From Streptomyces sp. SAI-127 (GTDB taxonomy: Bacteria; Actinomycetota; Actinomycetes; Streptomycetales; Streptomycetaceae), in NCBI RefSeq assembly GCF_029894425.1, contig NZ_JARXYJ010000001.1:9568501-9632500 (forward strand): DNA of 64,000 nt. The letters are read 5' to 3'. The notes under the pieces are model-generated. The model saw only the letters and a program-made list of their open reading frames with translations. It was not told where the DNA came from and ran no database searches. Position numbers and translations under genes: made by a program. Of the stretch, positions 9,788 through 18,121 are shown piece after piece; the first letter of the stretch is position 1; each line of letters opens with the position of its first letter.

Positions 9788-9805
9788 CGACCGATCATTC
9801 GGTCG
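9788..9805. promoter_or_regulatory. Palindrome upstream of paaK
   Basis: CGACCGA-TCAT-TCGGTCG, 7-bp perfect arms, 36 bp before the paaK ATG. Its ACCGA/TCGGT core resembles operators of TetR-family regulators of phenylacetate catabolism. No regulator gene is adjacent. Confidence 0.5.
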
Positions 9806-9878
9806 TGGTGCTGGGGATCAGTAATCCAGGCGATCGGTGCGGAGGCAAGAGGTCCACGCGCCTGCGCGCCGCCGGACC

Positions 9879-11711
9879 TCACTTGGCGAACGCCGTCATG
9901 AAGCGGTCGCGGAACTTGTCCATGCCCCACTCGGGCGCGTTGTCGGCGGGCTTGAGGCCGTCCGTCCAGTTCCAGTCGTCGACCCGGTCCAGCACCTTCG
10001 GGTCCTTGGCGACGATCGTGATCGGCACGTCCTTGCTTGCGGCACCCTTGGTGACGGTGGGGACGGGCTGGTGGTCACCGAGGAAGACCAGGACGGTGTT
10101 CTCGTCGCCGTAGCGCTGCATCCACTGGGTCAGGCTGTCCACGGAGTACTGGATGGCCTTGCGGTACTCGGTGCGCACCCGGTCCTGGCTCTTCCAGACC
10201 TCTGTCGGGTTCGTGCCCTCCTTCTTGATCTGCTCGAAGACGGAGCCGTCACCGAGGTCGTTCCAGTCGATCGTGTGGGCGATCGGCGACCAGGGGTTGT
10301 GGCTGGACGCCAGGATGATCTCCGCCATGATCGGGTCACGGTTCTTCTTGCCGTGCTCCAGCTTCTGGAAGGCCTCCAGGCTGAACTGGTCCGGCACGGG
10401 CGTCCAGCTGAAGTAGGGGCCCTTGTAGCCGAGGTGTGTGGAGTCGTAGATGTGGTCGAGGCCGAAGTACTTGCCCTCGGGCCAGGACTTGCGCACCCCC
10501 GGCACGATGCCGACCGTGCGCCAGTCACCGGTCTTCCGGAAGTAGCTGGTGAGGGTCGCGCGGTCACTGGTGGTGAGGTTCAGGTACCGCTGCTGGTTCT
10601 TGACCCACAGGCCGGACAGGAACGTGGAGTGGGCCATCCAGCTGCCGGCGCCCGTCACGGGGGACTTCAGCCAGCCGCTGCGCGACGCGAACCCGGCCGC
10701 CTTGAGCGTCGCGTCGCCCTTTTTGAGGGTCGCGTCGATCTCCGGTGCCATCGCCGGGTCGTCGATCGCCACCCGGCCGTAGCTCTCGACGAAGGTGAAC
10801 AGGACGTCCTTGCCGCGCAGTCCCGTCAGGAGCTGGTCGGGAGGCGTGGCGGCGAAGGCGTCGACGGCGGACTGCTTCGCGAAGACCTTCGCGTCCCCGA
10901 GTCCGTTGCGCACGTGCTGCACGCGGTTCGCGAGGAACTCGGTGTTGCCCTTGGTGGCGAACGAGACACCGCCGAACTGCACACCCACCGTGAAGCAGGT
11001 GACCCAGACCGTGCCGAGGACGAGGGTGGTGCCGACGGCCGTCTGACGGTGCCGGGACATCACGTTCGCCAGCCGTACCACCGCCCACGTGCTCAGCGCG
11101 AGCAGGGCGATGAACAGGACGATCACCCCTGCCACCGCGAGCACCTCGCCGGTGCGGCCGAACGACTCCCTGAGCCAGTCCCTCGCGTTGCCCAGCATGA
11201 TCCAGTCGAAGACCAGGTCGAACGGCCGGGCCAGGGTCTGGTAGAAGCCCATGTCCAGGAACTTCAGGACGGTGAACAGCCCGAGGAGCACTCCTGACAG
11301 GACAGCCGCGATCCGGCGCGCCTTCGGCGGCAGCACCAGGAGGACGGCCGCGAGGACGATCGCCTCGACGGGAAGACGGAAGAACGACCGGAGGTTCATG
11401 TGGTCGAGCCGGTTGGGGAAGAGCAGCACGAGCAGCACCAGAAACCCGGCCAGCACACTCGTCCCCACGGACACGCCACGGGCCGTACGGGGGTAGCGGC
11501 GGCGCCAGCCGAACCAGCCGGGGCGTGGGGAGCCACCGGCCTCAGGGGTATCGGCCGCTTGAGTCGCCTCGGCGGTTTGGGCGGTCTCAGCCGCCCCAGC
11601 CTCCCCTGCGACCTCCTCCGTCACGCCTTCCCCCGTCGCACCCCCACCATCCGCTTCCGCCTCGCCCCCAGTGGTATCCGGCAGTTGGCGAGAACGAGTG
11701 AAGAGCGACAC
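9879..11711 (-). CDS. Membrane sulfatase-fold protein, LTA-synthase/phosphoglycerol-transferase-like
   Basis: A 610-residue protein starting at GTG 11711, which follows GGAAGGA at 7-nt spacing. An acidic, Ala/Thr-rich cytoplasmic N-terminus of about 75 residues precedes five predicted membrane helices (roughly 80-98, 113-127, 133-152, 190-212, 228-246). The extracellular alkaline-phosphatase-superfamily domain follows (VLFTFVESYG, GSWMAHSTFLSGLW, VLVFLGDHQPVPTV). The last motif supplies the metal-binding Asp-His pair. Relatives transfer or release phosphoglycerol on cell-envelope polymers; this one could decorate teichoic-acid-like glycopolymers. It lies 3' of the ligase gene at 11856 with a possible terminator between. 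Confidence 0.82.
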   Translation of the reverse strand: MSLFTRSRQLPDTTGGEAEADGGGATGEGVTEEVAGEAGAAETAQTAEATQAADTPEAGGSPRPGWFGWRRRYPRTARGVSVGTSVLAGFLVLLVLLFPNRLDHMNLRSFFRLPVEAIVLAAVLLVLPPKARRIAAVLSGVLLGLFTVLKFLDMGFYQTLARPFDLVFDWIMLGNARDWLRESFGRTGEVLAVAGVIVLFIALLALSTWAVVRLANVMSRHRQTAVGTTLVLGTVWVTCFTVGVQFGGVSFATKGNTEFLANRVQHVRNGLGDAKVFAKQSAVDAFAATPPDQLLTGLRGKDVLFTFVESYGRVAIDDPAMAPEIDATLKKGDATLKAAGFASRSGWLKSPVTGAGSWMAHSTFLSGLWVKNQQRYLNLTTSDRATLTSYFRKTGDWRTVGIVPGVRKSWPEGKYFGLDHIYDSTHLGYKGPYFSWTPVPDQFSLEAFQKLEHGKKNRDPIMAEIILASSHNPWSPIAHTIDWNDLGDGSVFEQIKKEGTNPTEVWKSQDRVRTEYRKAIQYSVDSLTQWMQRYGDENTVLVFLGDHQPVPTVTKGAASKDVPITIVAKDPKVLDRVDDWNWTDGLKPADNAPEWGMDKFRDRFMTAFAK

Positions 11712-11775
11712 CCGGTGGTCCTTCCGTGCGGTCTTGCTGTGACGTGCGGTCCTGCGGCGACGGCATGACGAACAG

Positions 11776-11792
11776 GGCCCGCTGGACGGGCC
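11776..11792. terminator. Small GC hairpin between CoA ligase and sulfatase-fold gene
   Basis: GGCCCG-CTGGA-CGGGCC, a 6-bp stem with a 5-nt loop, 64-80 nt past the stop of the minus-strand ligase. It has no T-run, which is common in this genus; the call is weak. Confidence 0.35.
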
Positions 11793-11855
11793 TGCCACCA
11801 CCAGTACGTTCGCACGTCACGTTCGGTTCAATCGCACGGGGCCGGGATTCGACCG

Positions 11856-13469
11856 TCACCCGTCAGCCGCCACCGCCACCTTCTGTGCCCACCGATAGTC
11901 CGCCTTGCCGCTCGGGGACCGGCGGATGGACTGAGCGATCACCAGCTGGCGCGGCACCTTGTACCCCGCGAGCCGCGCCCGGCAGTGGCTCTGGAGGTCG
12001 TCCAGGGACATCCGCACCGCACCCTCGCGCAACTGCACGACGGCCGCCACATGGTGCCCCCACTTCACGTCCGGCACTCCGGCCACGAGCGCGTCGTACA
12101 CGTCGGGGTGCGCCTTGAGCGCCTGCTCGACCTCCTCCGGGTACACCTTCTCGCCGCCCGTGTTGATGCACTGCGAGCCCCGCCCGAGGACGGTGACGAC
12201 CCCCTCCTCGTCGACGGTGGCCATGTCGCCGAGCAGCACCCAGCGCTCGCCGTCCTTCTCGAAGAAGGTGTCGGCGGTTTTCCGCGGGTCGTTGTAGTAG
12301 CCGAGCGGCACATGGCCGCACTGGGCGACCCGGCCCACCTCGCCCACGGCGACGGGTTCGTGGGTCGCGGGATCGACCACCTGGGTGCGGGAGTTGACCC
12401 GGACACGGAAGCCGCGCTCAGGCCCGGAGTCCTCGGTCGCCGTCCCGTTGAAGCCGGACTCGGAGGAGCCGAAGTTGTCGAGCAGCATCGCGTTCGGGAC
12501 GAGTGCCCGGAACTGCCGGCTCACCGTGTCCGACATGATCGCGCCGGACGAGGACACGCTGAACACCGACGACATGTCGATGCCCTTCATCGGGCCCTCC
12601 AGCGCGTCGATGAGCGGCCGCAGCATCGCGTCGCCCACCAGTGACATGGCGCTGACCTTCTCCCGCTCCACGGTCCGCAGCACTTCCTCGGGCACGAACT
12701 TGCGGTGCAGTACGACCCGTTGGCCGAAGTTGAAGCCGATGAGGGTGGTCAGCGTGGAGGTGCCGTGCATCAGCGGCGGCGTGGGGAAGAAGGTGATCCC
12801 CGCCCCGCCCGCGGCGACCCGCTCGGCGAGTTCCTCGGGCCGCTTGACCGGCTCACCGGTCGGCGCGCCACCGCCCAGCCCCGAGAAGAACAAGTCCTCC
12901 TGACGCCACATCACACCCTTGGGCATCCCGGTGGTGCCGCCCGTGTAGATGATGAACTGGTCGTCGGCCGAACGCGCCGGGAATCCACGCTCGGGTGACG
13001 CGGAAGCCTCGGCGTCCGTGAACTCCGCCGCCGACAGCTCGGCCGGCTCCGCAGTCCCGACCCGCACCAGGTGCCGCAGCCGTTCCGCGTGCGGCAGCGC
13101 GGCCGCCACCCGGTCCGTGAACTCGGCATCGAAGACCAGCCCCACCAGATCGGCGTCCCGGTAGAGATAGACGAGCTCTTCCTCCACATAGCGGTAGTTG
13201 ACGTTGACCGGCACGATCCGTGCCTTCAGGCAGCCCAGCAGCGTCTGCACGTACTCCACCCCGTTGTAGAGGTGCAGCCCGACGTGCTCACCGGGCCGTA
13301 CTCCGCTGTAGAGCAGATGGTGGCCGATGCGATTGGCCGCGGCGTCCAGTTCCGCGTACGTCAGCCGGCGCTCCGCGCCCGTACCGGGAATGTCGATGTA
13401 CGCGAGCGCCTCACGGTCCGGCACCACGTCGACGACGGACTCGAACAGGTCGGCAAGGTTGTACTCCAC
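11856..13469 (-). CDS. Acyl-CoA synthetase (AMP-forming ligase)
   Basis: A 537-residue ANL ligase: MEYNLADLFESVVDVVPDREAL start, P-loop IIYTGGTTGMPKGVMWR, GSSESGFNGT acyl-pocket motif, GDMATVDEEGVVTVLGRGSQCINTGGEKVYPEEVE, and SPSGKADYRWAQKVA with the catalytic lysine. The N-terminal family signature resembles ligases in steroid side-chain and cyclic-acid degradation operons. It is divergent from the crotonase-thiolase operon across 176 bp that contains the second 17-bp palindrome, so both sides probably respond to one regulator. Substrate unknown. Confidence 0.88.
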   Translation of the reverse strand: MEYNLADLFESVVDVVPDREALAYIDIPGTGAERRLTYAELDAAANRIGHHLLYSGVRPGEHVGLHLYNGVEYVQTLLGCLKARIVPVNVNYRYVEEELVYLYRDADLVGLVFDAEFTDRVAAALPHAERLRHLVRVGTAEPAELSAAEFTDAEASASPERGFPARSADDQFIIYTGGTTGMPKGVMWRQEDLFFSGLGGGAPTGEPVKRPEELAERVAAGGAGITFFPTPPLMHGTSTLTTLIGFNFGQRVVLHRKFVPEEVLRTVEREKVSAMSLVGDAMLRPLIDALEGPMKGIDMSSVFSVSSSGAIMSDTVSRQFRALVPNAMLLDNFGSSESGFNGTATEDSGPERGFRVRVNSRTQVVDPATHEPVAVGEVGRVAQCGHVPLGYYNDPRKTADTFFEKDGERWVLLGDMATVDEEGVVTVLGRGSQCINTGGEKVYPEEVEQALKAHPDVYDALVAGVPDVKWGHHVAAVVQLREGAVRMSLDDLQSHCRARLAGYKVPRQLVIAQSIRRSPSGKADYRWAQKVAVAADG

Positions 13470-13563
13470 CGCTCCTCCTGACCCAACACGGCCTGCTTCT
13501 CCGACGGTTCGCCGGTCATCAGAGCAAAGGGCGGCGTGACTGTGAAGGGTTCGCGCGAATAAA

Positions 13564-13580
13564 TCTGACTGACTGTCAGA
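13564..13580. promoter_or_regulatory. 17-bp palindromic operator, copy 2
   Basis: TCTGACTGACTGTCAGA, arms TCTGAC/GTCAGA, lies in the divergent region between a CoA ligase (start 13469) and the crotonase operon (start 13646). It has the same length and arms as the site at 1782-1798, and both are followed by AAAAC and CTCTT. Confidence 0.68.
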
Positions 13581-13645
13581 AAACTCTTGAAGTGCGTCGG
13601 CGCCTCCTGCAACCTGTTCTCGTTCTGGCAGAGGGGAGACGGGCG

Positions 13646-14446
13646 ATGGGTGGGACGGAACATCTCAACATCCAGCGCGAGGGCGCCACACTGGTGCTCA
13701 CGCTCAACAGGCCGGAGGCGAAGAACGCGCTCTCGTTGCCGATGCTGGTCGGCCTCTACGACGGCTGGCTGGAAGCGGACGCGGACGACTCGATCCGCTC
13801 GGTCGTCTTCACCGGCGCGGGCGACTCGTTCTGCGCCGGCATGGACCTCAAGGCCCTCGCGGGCCGGGGCACCGGCGGCGAGCAGTACCGGGACCGGCTG
13901 ACCGCCGACCCGGACCTGCACTGGAAGGCGATGCTGCGCCACCACCGCCCCCGCAAGCCGGTGATCGCGGCGGTCGAGGGCTACTGCGTCGCGGGCGGCA
14001 CGGAGATGCTCCAGGGCACCGACATCCGGGTCGCCGGCGAGTCCGCGACCTTCGGCCTCTTCGAGGTCAGGCGCGGCCTGTTCCCGATCGGCGGCTCCAC
14101 GGTCCGGCTGCAGCGCCAGATCCCGCGCACCCACGCGCTGGAGATGCTGCTCACCGGCCGCCCGTACACCGCACGCGAGGCCGCCGGCATCGGCCTGATC
14201 GGTCACGTCGTCCCGGACGGCACGGCACTCACCAAGGCCCTGGAGATCGCCGAACTGATCAACGCCTGCGGCCCGTTGGCGGTGGAGGCGGTGAAGGCCT
14301 CGGTCTACGAGACCGCCGACATGACCGAGACCGAGGGCCTGGCCGCCGAACTCGAGCGCGGCTGGCCGATCTTCGACACCGCCGACGCGAAGGAGGGTGC
14401 CCGCGCCTTCGCGGAGAAGCGACCGCCCGAGTACAAACGTGCGTAG
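13646..14446 (+). CDS. Enoyl-CoA hydratase/isomerase (crotonase family)
   Basis: A 266-residue crotonase. The start is ATG 13646, after GAGGGGAG. Oxyanion-hole segments DSFCAGMDLKAL and EGYCVAGGTEMLQGTD are present, followed by FGLFEVRRGLFPIGG with the expected acidic position. It hydrates or isomerises enoyl-CoA intermediates. It is first in a run with the DUF35 and two thiolase-fold genes, consistent with one round of acyl-CoA chain shortening. Confidence 0.88.
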   Translation: MGGTEHLNIQREGATLVLTLNRPEAKNALSLPMLVGLYDGWLEADADDSIRSVVFTGAGDSFCAGMDLKALAGRGTGGEQYRDRLTADPDLHWKAMLRHHRPRKPVIAAVEGYCVAGGTEMLQGTDIRVAGESATFGLFEVRRGLFPIGGSTVRLQRQIPRTHALEMLLTGRPYTAREAAGIGLIGHVVPDGTALTKALEIAELINACGPLAVEAVKASVYETADMTETEGLAAELERGWPIFDTADAKEGARAFAEKRPPEYKRA

Positions 14447-14534
14447 CGCCGCGCCGGCTCGGACCGGTACGGCAGCTGCGGGTCGTCGGTGACCGAGCGC
14501 GCCCACGCGGCGGAGCCGCAATTGTCAGCGCCCC

Positions 14535-14552
14535 GCGCCCCTGGAGGGGCGC
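14535..14552. terminator. 8-bp GC hairpin after crotonase gene
   Basis: GCGCCCCT-GG-AGGGGCGC lies between the crotonase stop (14446) and the DUF35 start (14590). It could be a partial terminator or a 5'-leader hairpin. The rest of the 143-bp gap shows nothing else. Confidence 0.4.
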
Positions 14553-14589
14553 CCCCGTGCACGCCGATTTCGAAGGAGGCACGCCCTCG

Positions 14590-15531
14590 ATGCCCGAAGT
14601 ACTCAAAGCCCCCCTGGTCGTCGAATTCCCCTTCACCCGCTCCCTCGGCCCCGTCCAGAGCGCCTTCCTGACCGGCCTGCGCGAGCGTGTCGTCCTCGGC
14701 GTGAAGACCCGCGACGGCCGCACCCTGGTCCCGCCCGTCGAATACGACCCCGTCACCGCCGAGGAGATCCGCGACCTCGTCCACGTGGGCAGCACCGGAA
14801 CCGTCACCACCTGGGCCTGGAACCACGAACCCCGTCGCGGTCAGCCACTGGACACGCCCTTCGCCTGGGTCCTGGTGAAGCTCGACGGCGCCGACACCGC
14901 CCTGCTGCACGCCCTCGACGCCCCCGGGCCCGACGCCGTCCGCACCGGCATGCGCGTCCGGATCCGCTGGGCCGGGGAACGCTGCGGCGCCATCACCGAC
15001 ATCGCCTGCTTCGAGCCGTACGACGGAGACGATTCCACGGTCACCGTCCACGCGGGCGAGTTCGAGGACCCCGTCCACGGCATCGTCGCCCAGGCCCGCC
15101 TCGACTACACCTACTCACCGGGCCGCGCCCAGACCGCCTACATCAACGCCCTCGCCGAACACCGGGCCGTCGGCGAGCGCTGCCCGGCCTGCCGCAAGGT
15201 GTACGTCCCGCCCAGGGGCGCCTGCCCCACATGTGGCGTGGCCACATCGGAACAGGTGGAAGTGGGTCCCGCCGGCACAGTGACCACCTTCTGCATCGTC
15301 AACATCAAGGCGAAGAACCTCGACATCGAAGTGCCGTACGTCTACGCCCACATCGCCCTCGACGGCGCCGACCTCGCGCTGCACGGCCGGATCGGCGGCA
15401 TCCCGTACGACCAGGTGCGCATGGGCCTCAGGGTCGAGCCGGTGTGGAGCGAGGGCGGCCGTTACCCGGACCACTACCGGCCGACCGGCGAACCCGACGC
15501 GGACTACGAGACGTACAAGGAGCTCCTTTGA
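14590..15531 (+). CDS. Tandem DUF35 OB-fold protein with C-terminal zinc ribbon
   Basis: A 313-residue protein; ATG 14590 follows GAAGGAGG. It has two OB-type halves: residues ~15-150 contain an OB domain without cysteines in the ribbon position, and residues ~165-313 carry a rubredoxin-like zinc ribbon (Cys198, Cys201, Cys212, Cys215) followed by a second OB domain. In characterised systems, DUF35 domains bind and activate thiolase-fold aldolases (Ltp2/ChsH2). The stop overlaps the TTG start of the next gene, so the partner is probably one of the two thiolase-fold proteins. The internal duplication is unusual. Confidence 0.82.
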   Translation: MPEVLKAPLVVEFPFTRSLGPVQSAFLTGLRERVVLGVKTRDGRTLVPPVEYDPVTAEEIRDLVHVGSTGTVTTWAWNHEPRRGQPLDTPFAWVLVKLDGADTALLHALDAPGPDAVRTGMRVRIRWAGERCGAITDIACFEPYDGDDSTVTVHAGEFEDPVHGIVAQARLDYTYSPGRAQTAYINALAEHRAVGERCPACRKVYVPPRGACPTCGVATSEQVEVGPAGTVTTFCIVNIKAKNLDIEVPYVYAHIALDGADLALHGRIGGIPYDQVRMGLRVEPVWSEGGRYPDHYRPTGEPDADYETYKELL

Positions 15532-16592
15532 CCAGCGACGCAGCCCCGGAGCCCCGCGACATCGCCGTCGTGGCCTTCGCCCAGTCCGACACCCTGCGCT
15601 TCACCGCGGAAGTCTCCGAGGTGGAGATGCTCATGCCGGTCCTGCACGACGTCATCGCGCAGACCGGTCTGAAGACCGCCGACATCGGCTTCACCTGCTC
15701 CGGTTCCTGTGACTACCTCGCAGGGCGGGCCTTCTCCTTCACCCTGGCCCTGGACGGCGTGGGCGCCTGGCCGCCCATCTCCGAGTCGCACGTCGAGATG
15801 GACGGGGCCTGGGCCCTGTACGAGGCGTGGACCAAGCTGCTGTCCGGGGACGCCGACACCGCGCTGGTGTACGCGTACGGCAAGTCCTCGCCCGGCTCCC
15901 TGCGCGACGTGCTCACCCGGCAGCTGGACCCGTACTACGTCGCCCCCCTGTGGCCCGACTCCGTCGCCCTCGCCGCCCTCCAGGCCCAGGCGCTGATCGA
16001 CGCGGGCGACACGGACGAGCGTGAGCTGGCGGCGATCGGCGCCCGGAGCCGCGCGACCGACAACCCGCGCGCACAGCTCAAGGGCCCTGTACCGCAAGGG
16101 GATTACCTCGTACGACCACTCCGCACCGGAGACTGCCCGCCCATCGGCGACGGGGCCGCCGCCGTGGTCCTCGCGGCGGGGGAGCGGGCCAGGGAGCTGT
16201 GCGAGCGCCCCGCCTGGATCCGTGGGATCGACCACCGCATCGAGGCGCACTCGCTCGGCGTCCGCGACCTCACCGACTCGCCCTCCACCCGCCTGGCGGC
16301 CGAGCGGGCCGGTGCCTTCGAACGGCCCGTGGACACCGCCGAGTTGCACGCGCCGTTCACCTCGCAGGAGGTCGTCCTGCGCAAGGCGCTGCGGCTCGAC
16401 GACTCCACACGGGTCAACCCGTCCGGCGGGGCCCTCGCCGCCAACCCGATGATGGCCGCCGGGCTCGCCCGTATCGGTGAAGCCGCCGCCCGGATCCACC
16501 GGGGCGAGTCCGACCGGGCCCTCGCCCACGCCACCTCCGGGCCCTGTCTGCAACAGAACCTGGTCGCCGTACTCGAAGGGGATCCGCGATGA
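15528..16592 (+). CDS. Thiolase-fold protein without catalytic Cys (first of pair)
   Basis: A 354-residue thiolase-superfamily/lipid-transfer-protein-like chain. TTG 15528 follows AAGGAG and overlaps the DUF35 stop (TTGA). At the position where thiolases have the nucleophilic Cys the sequence reads ISESHVEMDGAW, so no classical acyl-enzyme is expected. The C-terminal half has NPSGGALAANPMMAAGLARI, typical of the family. It may be a structural or aldolase-like partner in a complex with the next gene and the DUF35 protein. Its stop overlaps the next start (ATGA). Confidence 0.8.
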   Translation: MTSDAAPEPRDIAVVAFAQSDTLRFTAEVSEVEMLMPVLHDVIAQTGLKTADIGFTCSGSCDYLAGRAFSFTLALDGVGAWPPISESHVEMDGAWALYEAWTKLLSGDADTALVYAYGKSSPGSLRDVLTRQLDPYYVAPLWPDSVALAALQAQALIDAGDTDERELAAIGARSRATDNPRAQLKGPVPQGDYLVRPLRTGDCPPIGDGAAAVVLAAGERARELCERPAWIRGIDHRIEAHSLGVRDLTDSPSTRLAAERAGAFERPVDTAELHAPFTSQEVVLRKALRLDDSTRVNPSGGALAANPMMAAGLARIGEAAARIHRGESDRALAHATSGPCLQQNLVAVLEGDPR

Positions 16593-17755
16593 GCAAGGAG
16601 CCCGTGGCCGTCGTAGGGATCGGCCAGACCAAGCATGTCGCGGCCCGCCGGGACGTGTCGATCGCCGGGCTCGTCCGCGAGGCCGCCCGAAGGGCGCTCG
16701 ACGACGCCGAGTTGACCTGGGCCGACATCGACGCCGTGGTGATCGGCAAGGCGCCCGACTTCTTCGAGGGCGTCATGATGCCGGAGCTGTACCTGGCCGA
16801 CGCGCTCGGCGCGGTGGGCAAGCCGATGCTGCGGGTGCACACGGCGGGCAGCGTCGGCGGCTCCACGGCGCTGGTCGCCGCGAACCTGGTGGCGGCCAGG
16901 GTGCACTCCACCGTCCTCACCCTCGCCTTCGAGAAGCAGTCCGAGTCCAACGCCATGTGGGGCCTGTCCCTGCCGATCCCCTTCCAGCAACCCCTGCTCG
17001 CCGGAGCCGGCGGCTTCTTCGCACCGCACGTGCGCGCGTACATGCGGCGCACCGGCGCGCCCGACACGGTCGGCTCGCTGGTGGCGTACAAGGACCGTCG
17101 TAACGCGCTCAAGAACCCGTACGCGCATCTGCACGAGCACGACATCACCCTGGAGAAGGTCCAGTCCTCGCCCATGCTCTGGGACCCGATCCGCTACTCC
17201 GAGACCTGCCCGTCCTCGGACGGCGCCTGCGCGATGGTGCTCACCGACCGGGCGGGCGCCGCGCGGGCGCCCCTGCCGCCGGCCTGGATGCTGGGCGGCG
17301 CCATGCGCAGCGAGCCGACGCTCTTCGCGGGTAAGGACGCCGTGTCGCCCCAGGCGGGCAAGGACTGCGCGGCCGACGTGTACCGGCAGGCCGGGATCGC
17401 CGACCCGCGCCGGGACATCGACGCCGTCGAGATGTACGTGCCGTTCTCGTGGTACGAGCCCATGTGGCTGGAGAACCTCGGCTTCGCCGACGAGGGCGAG
17501 GGCTGGAAGCTCACCGAGGCCGGCGTCACCGAGCTGGACGGGGATCTGCCCGTGAACATGTCGGGTGGTGTGCTGTCCACCAATCCGATCGGCGCCTCCG
17601 GCATGATCCGCTTCGCGGAGGCCGCTCTCCAGGCGCGCGGACAGGCCGGAGAACACCAGGTGGAGGGCGCCCGCAGGGTGCTGGGGCACGCCTATGGCGG
17701 CGGATCCCAGTTCTTCTCGATGTGGCTCGTGGGGTCTGAGCCGCCTGATGCGTGA
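16589..17755 (+). CDS. Thiolase-fold protein (second of pair), Ltp2-like
   Basis: A 388-residue thiolase-family protein beginning MSKEPVAVVGIGQTKHVAAR. The usual Cys-containing loop is replaced by RVHTAGSVGGSTAL. The C-terminal NMSGGVLSTNPIGASGMIRF and GHAYGGGSQFFSMWLV motifs match the SCP-x/Ltp group. Known relatives cleave beta-hydroxyacyl-CoA side chains by retro-aldol reaction, with a DUF35 partner. Four-nt overlaps with the upstream gene indicate tight coupling. It is the last gene of the operon. Confidence 0.83.
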   Translation: MSKEPVAVVGIGQTKHVAARRDVSIAGLVREAARRALDDAELTWADIDAVVIGKAPDFFEGVMMPELYLADALGAVGKPMLRVHTAGSVGGSTALVAANLVAARVHSTVLTLAFEKQSESNAMWGLSLPIPFQQPLLAGAGGFFAPHVRAYMRRTGAPDTVGSLVAYKDRRNALKNPYAHLHEHDITLEKVQSSPMLWDPIRYSETCPSSDGACAMVLTDRAGAARAPLPPAWMLGGAMRSEPTLFAGKDAVSPQAGKDCAADVYRQAGIADPRRDIDAVEMYVPFSWYEPMWLENLGFADEGEGWKLTEAGVTELDGDLPVNMSGGVLSTNPIGASGMIRFAEAALQARGQAGEHQVEGARRVLGHAYGGGSQFFSMWLVGSEPPDA

Positions 17756-17850
17756 ATTGACTCCTGAAAGGTCCCCCTCACGTGGCCTGTCGGCGGTCGG
17801 GGACGATCGCTAGGCTGGCCGCGGACGACGCAATCGGGAGGAGCACGGAC

Positions 17851-18093
17851 GTGGCCGAGACCACCATCCAGCAGCAGCCGCTCATGGGCTGGGAGAAGCC
17901 GGAGCTGGACCTGAGCAACGCCGATTGGCACTCGAGCAGCCGCGGTCTGGGGGATGTGCAGATCGCTTTCGTCGAGGGGTTCATCGCGATGCGCAACAGC
18001 GGCCGCCCTGAGAGCCCTTCCCTGATCTTCACCCCCGCGGAATGGGGCGCGTTCGTGTCAGGGGCGCGGGAAGGAGAGTTCGACCTCACCTGA
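17851..18093 (+). CDS. DUF397 small protein
   Basis: An 80-residue protein; GTG 17851 follows GGGAGGAG at 7 nt. It shows the DUF397 pattern: DWHSSSRG, a central FVEGFIAMRNSGRPESPSLIF and EWGAFVSGAREGEFD near the end. Such proteins usually sit beside an XRE regulator and modulate it (WhiJ-type systems). Here no XRE gene is adjacent, so it is a solitary copy. Function beyond that is unknown. Confidence 0.78.
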   Translation: MAETTIQQQPLMGWEKPELDLSNADWHSSSRGLGDVQIAFVEGFIAMRNSGRPESPSLIFTPAEWGAFVSGAREGEFDLT

Positions 18094-18121
18094 GGGTGAG
18101 CGCAAGAGGGCCCAGGCCGAC

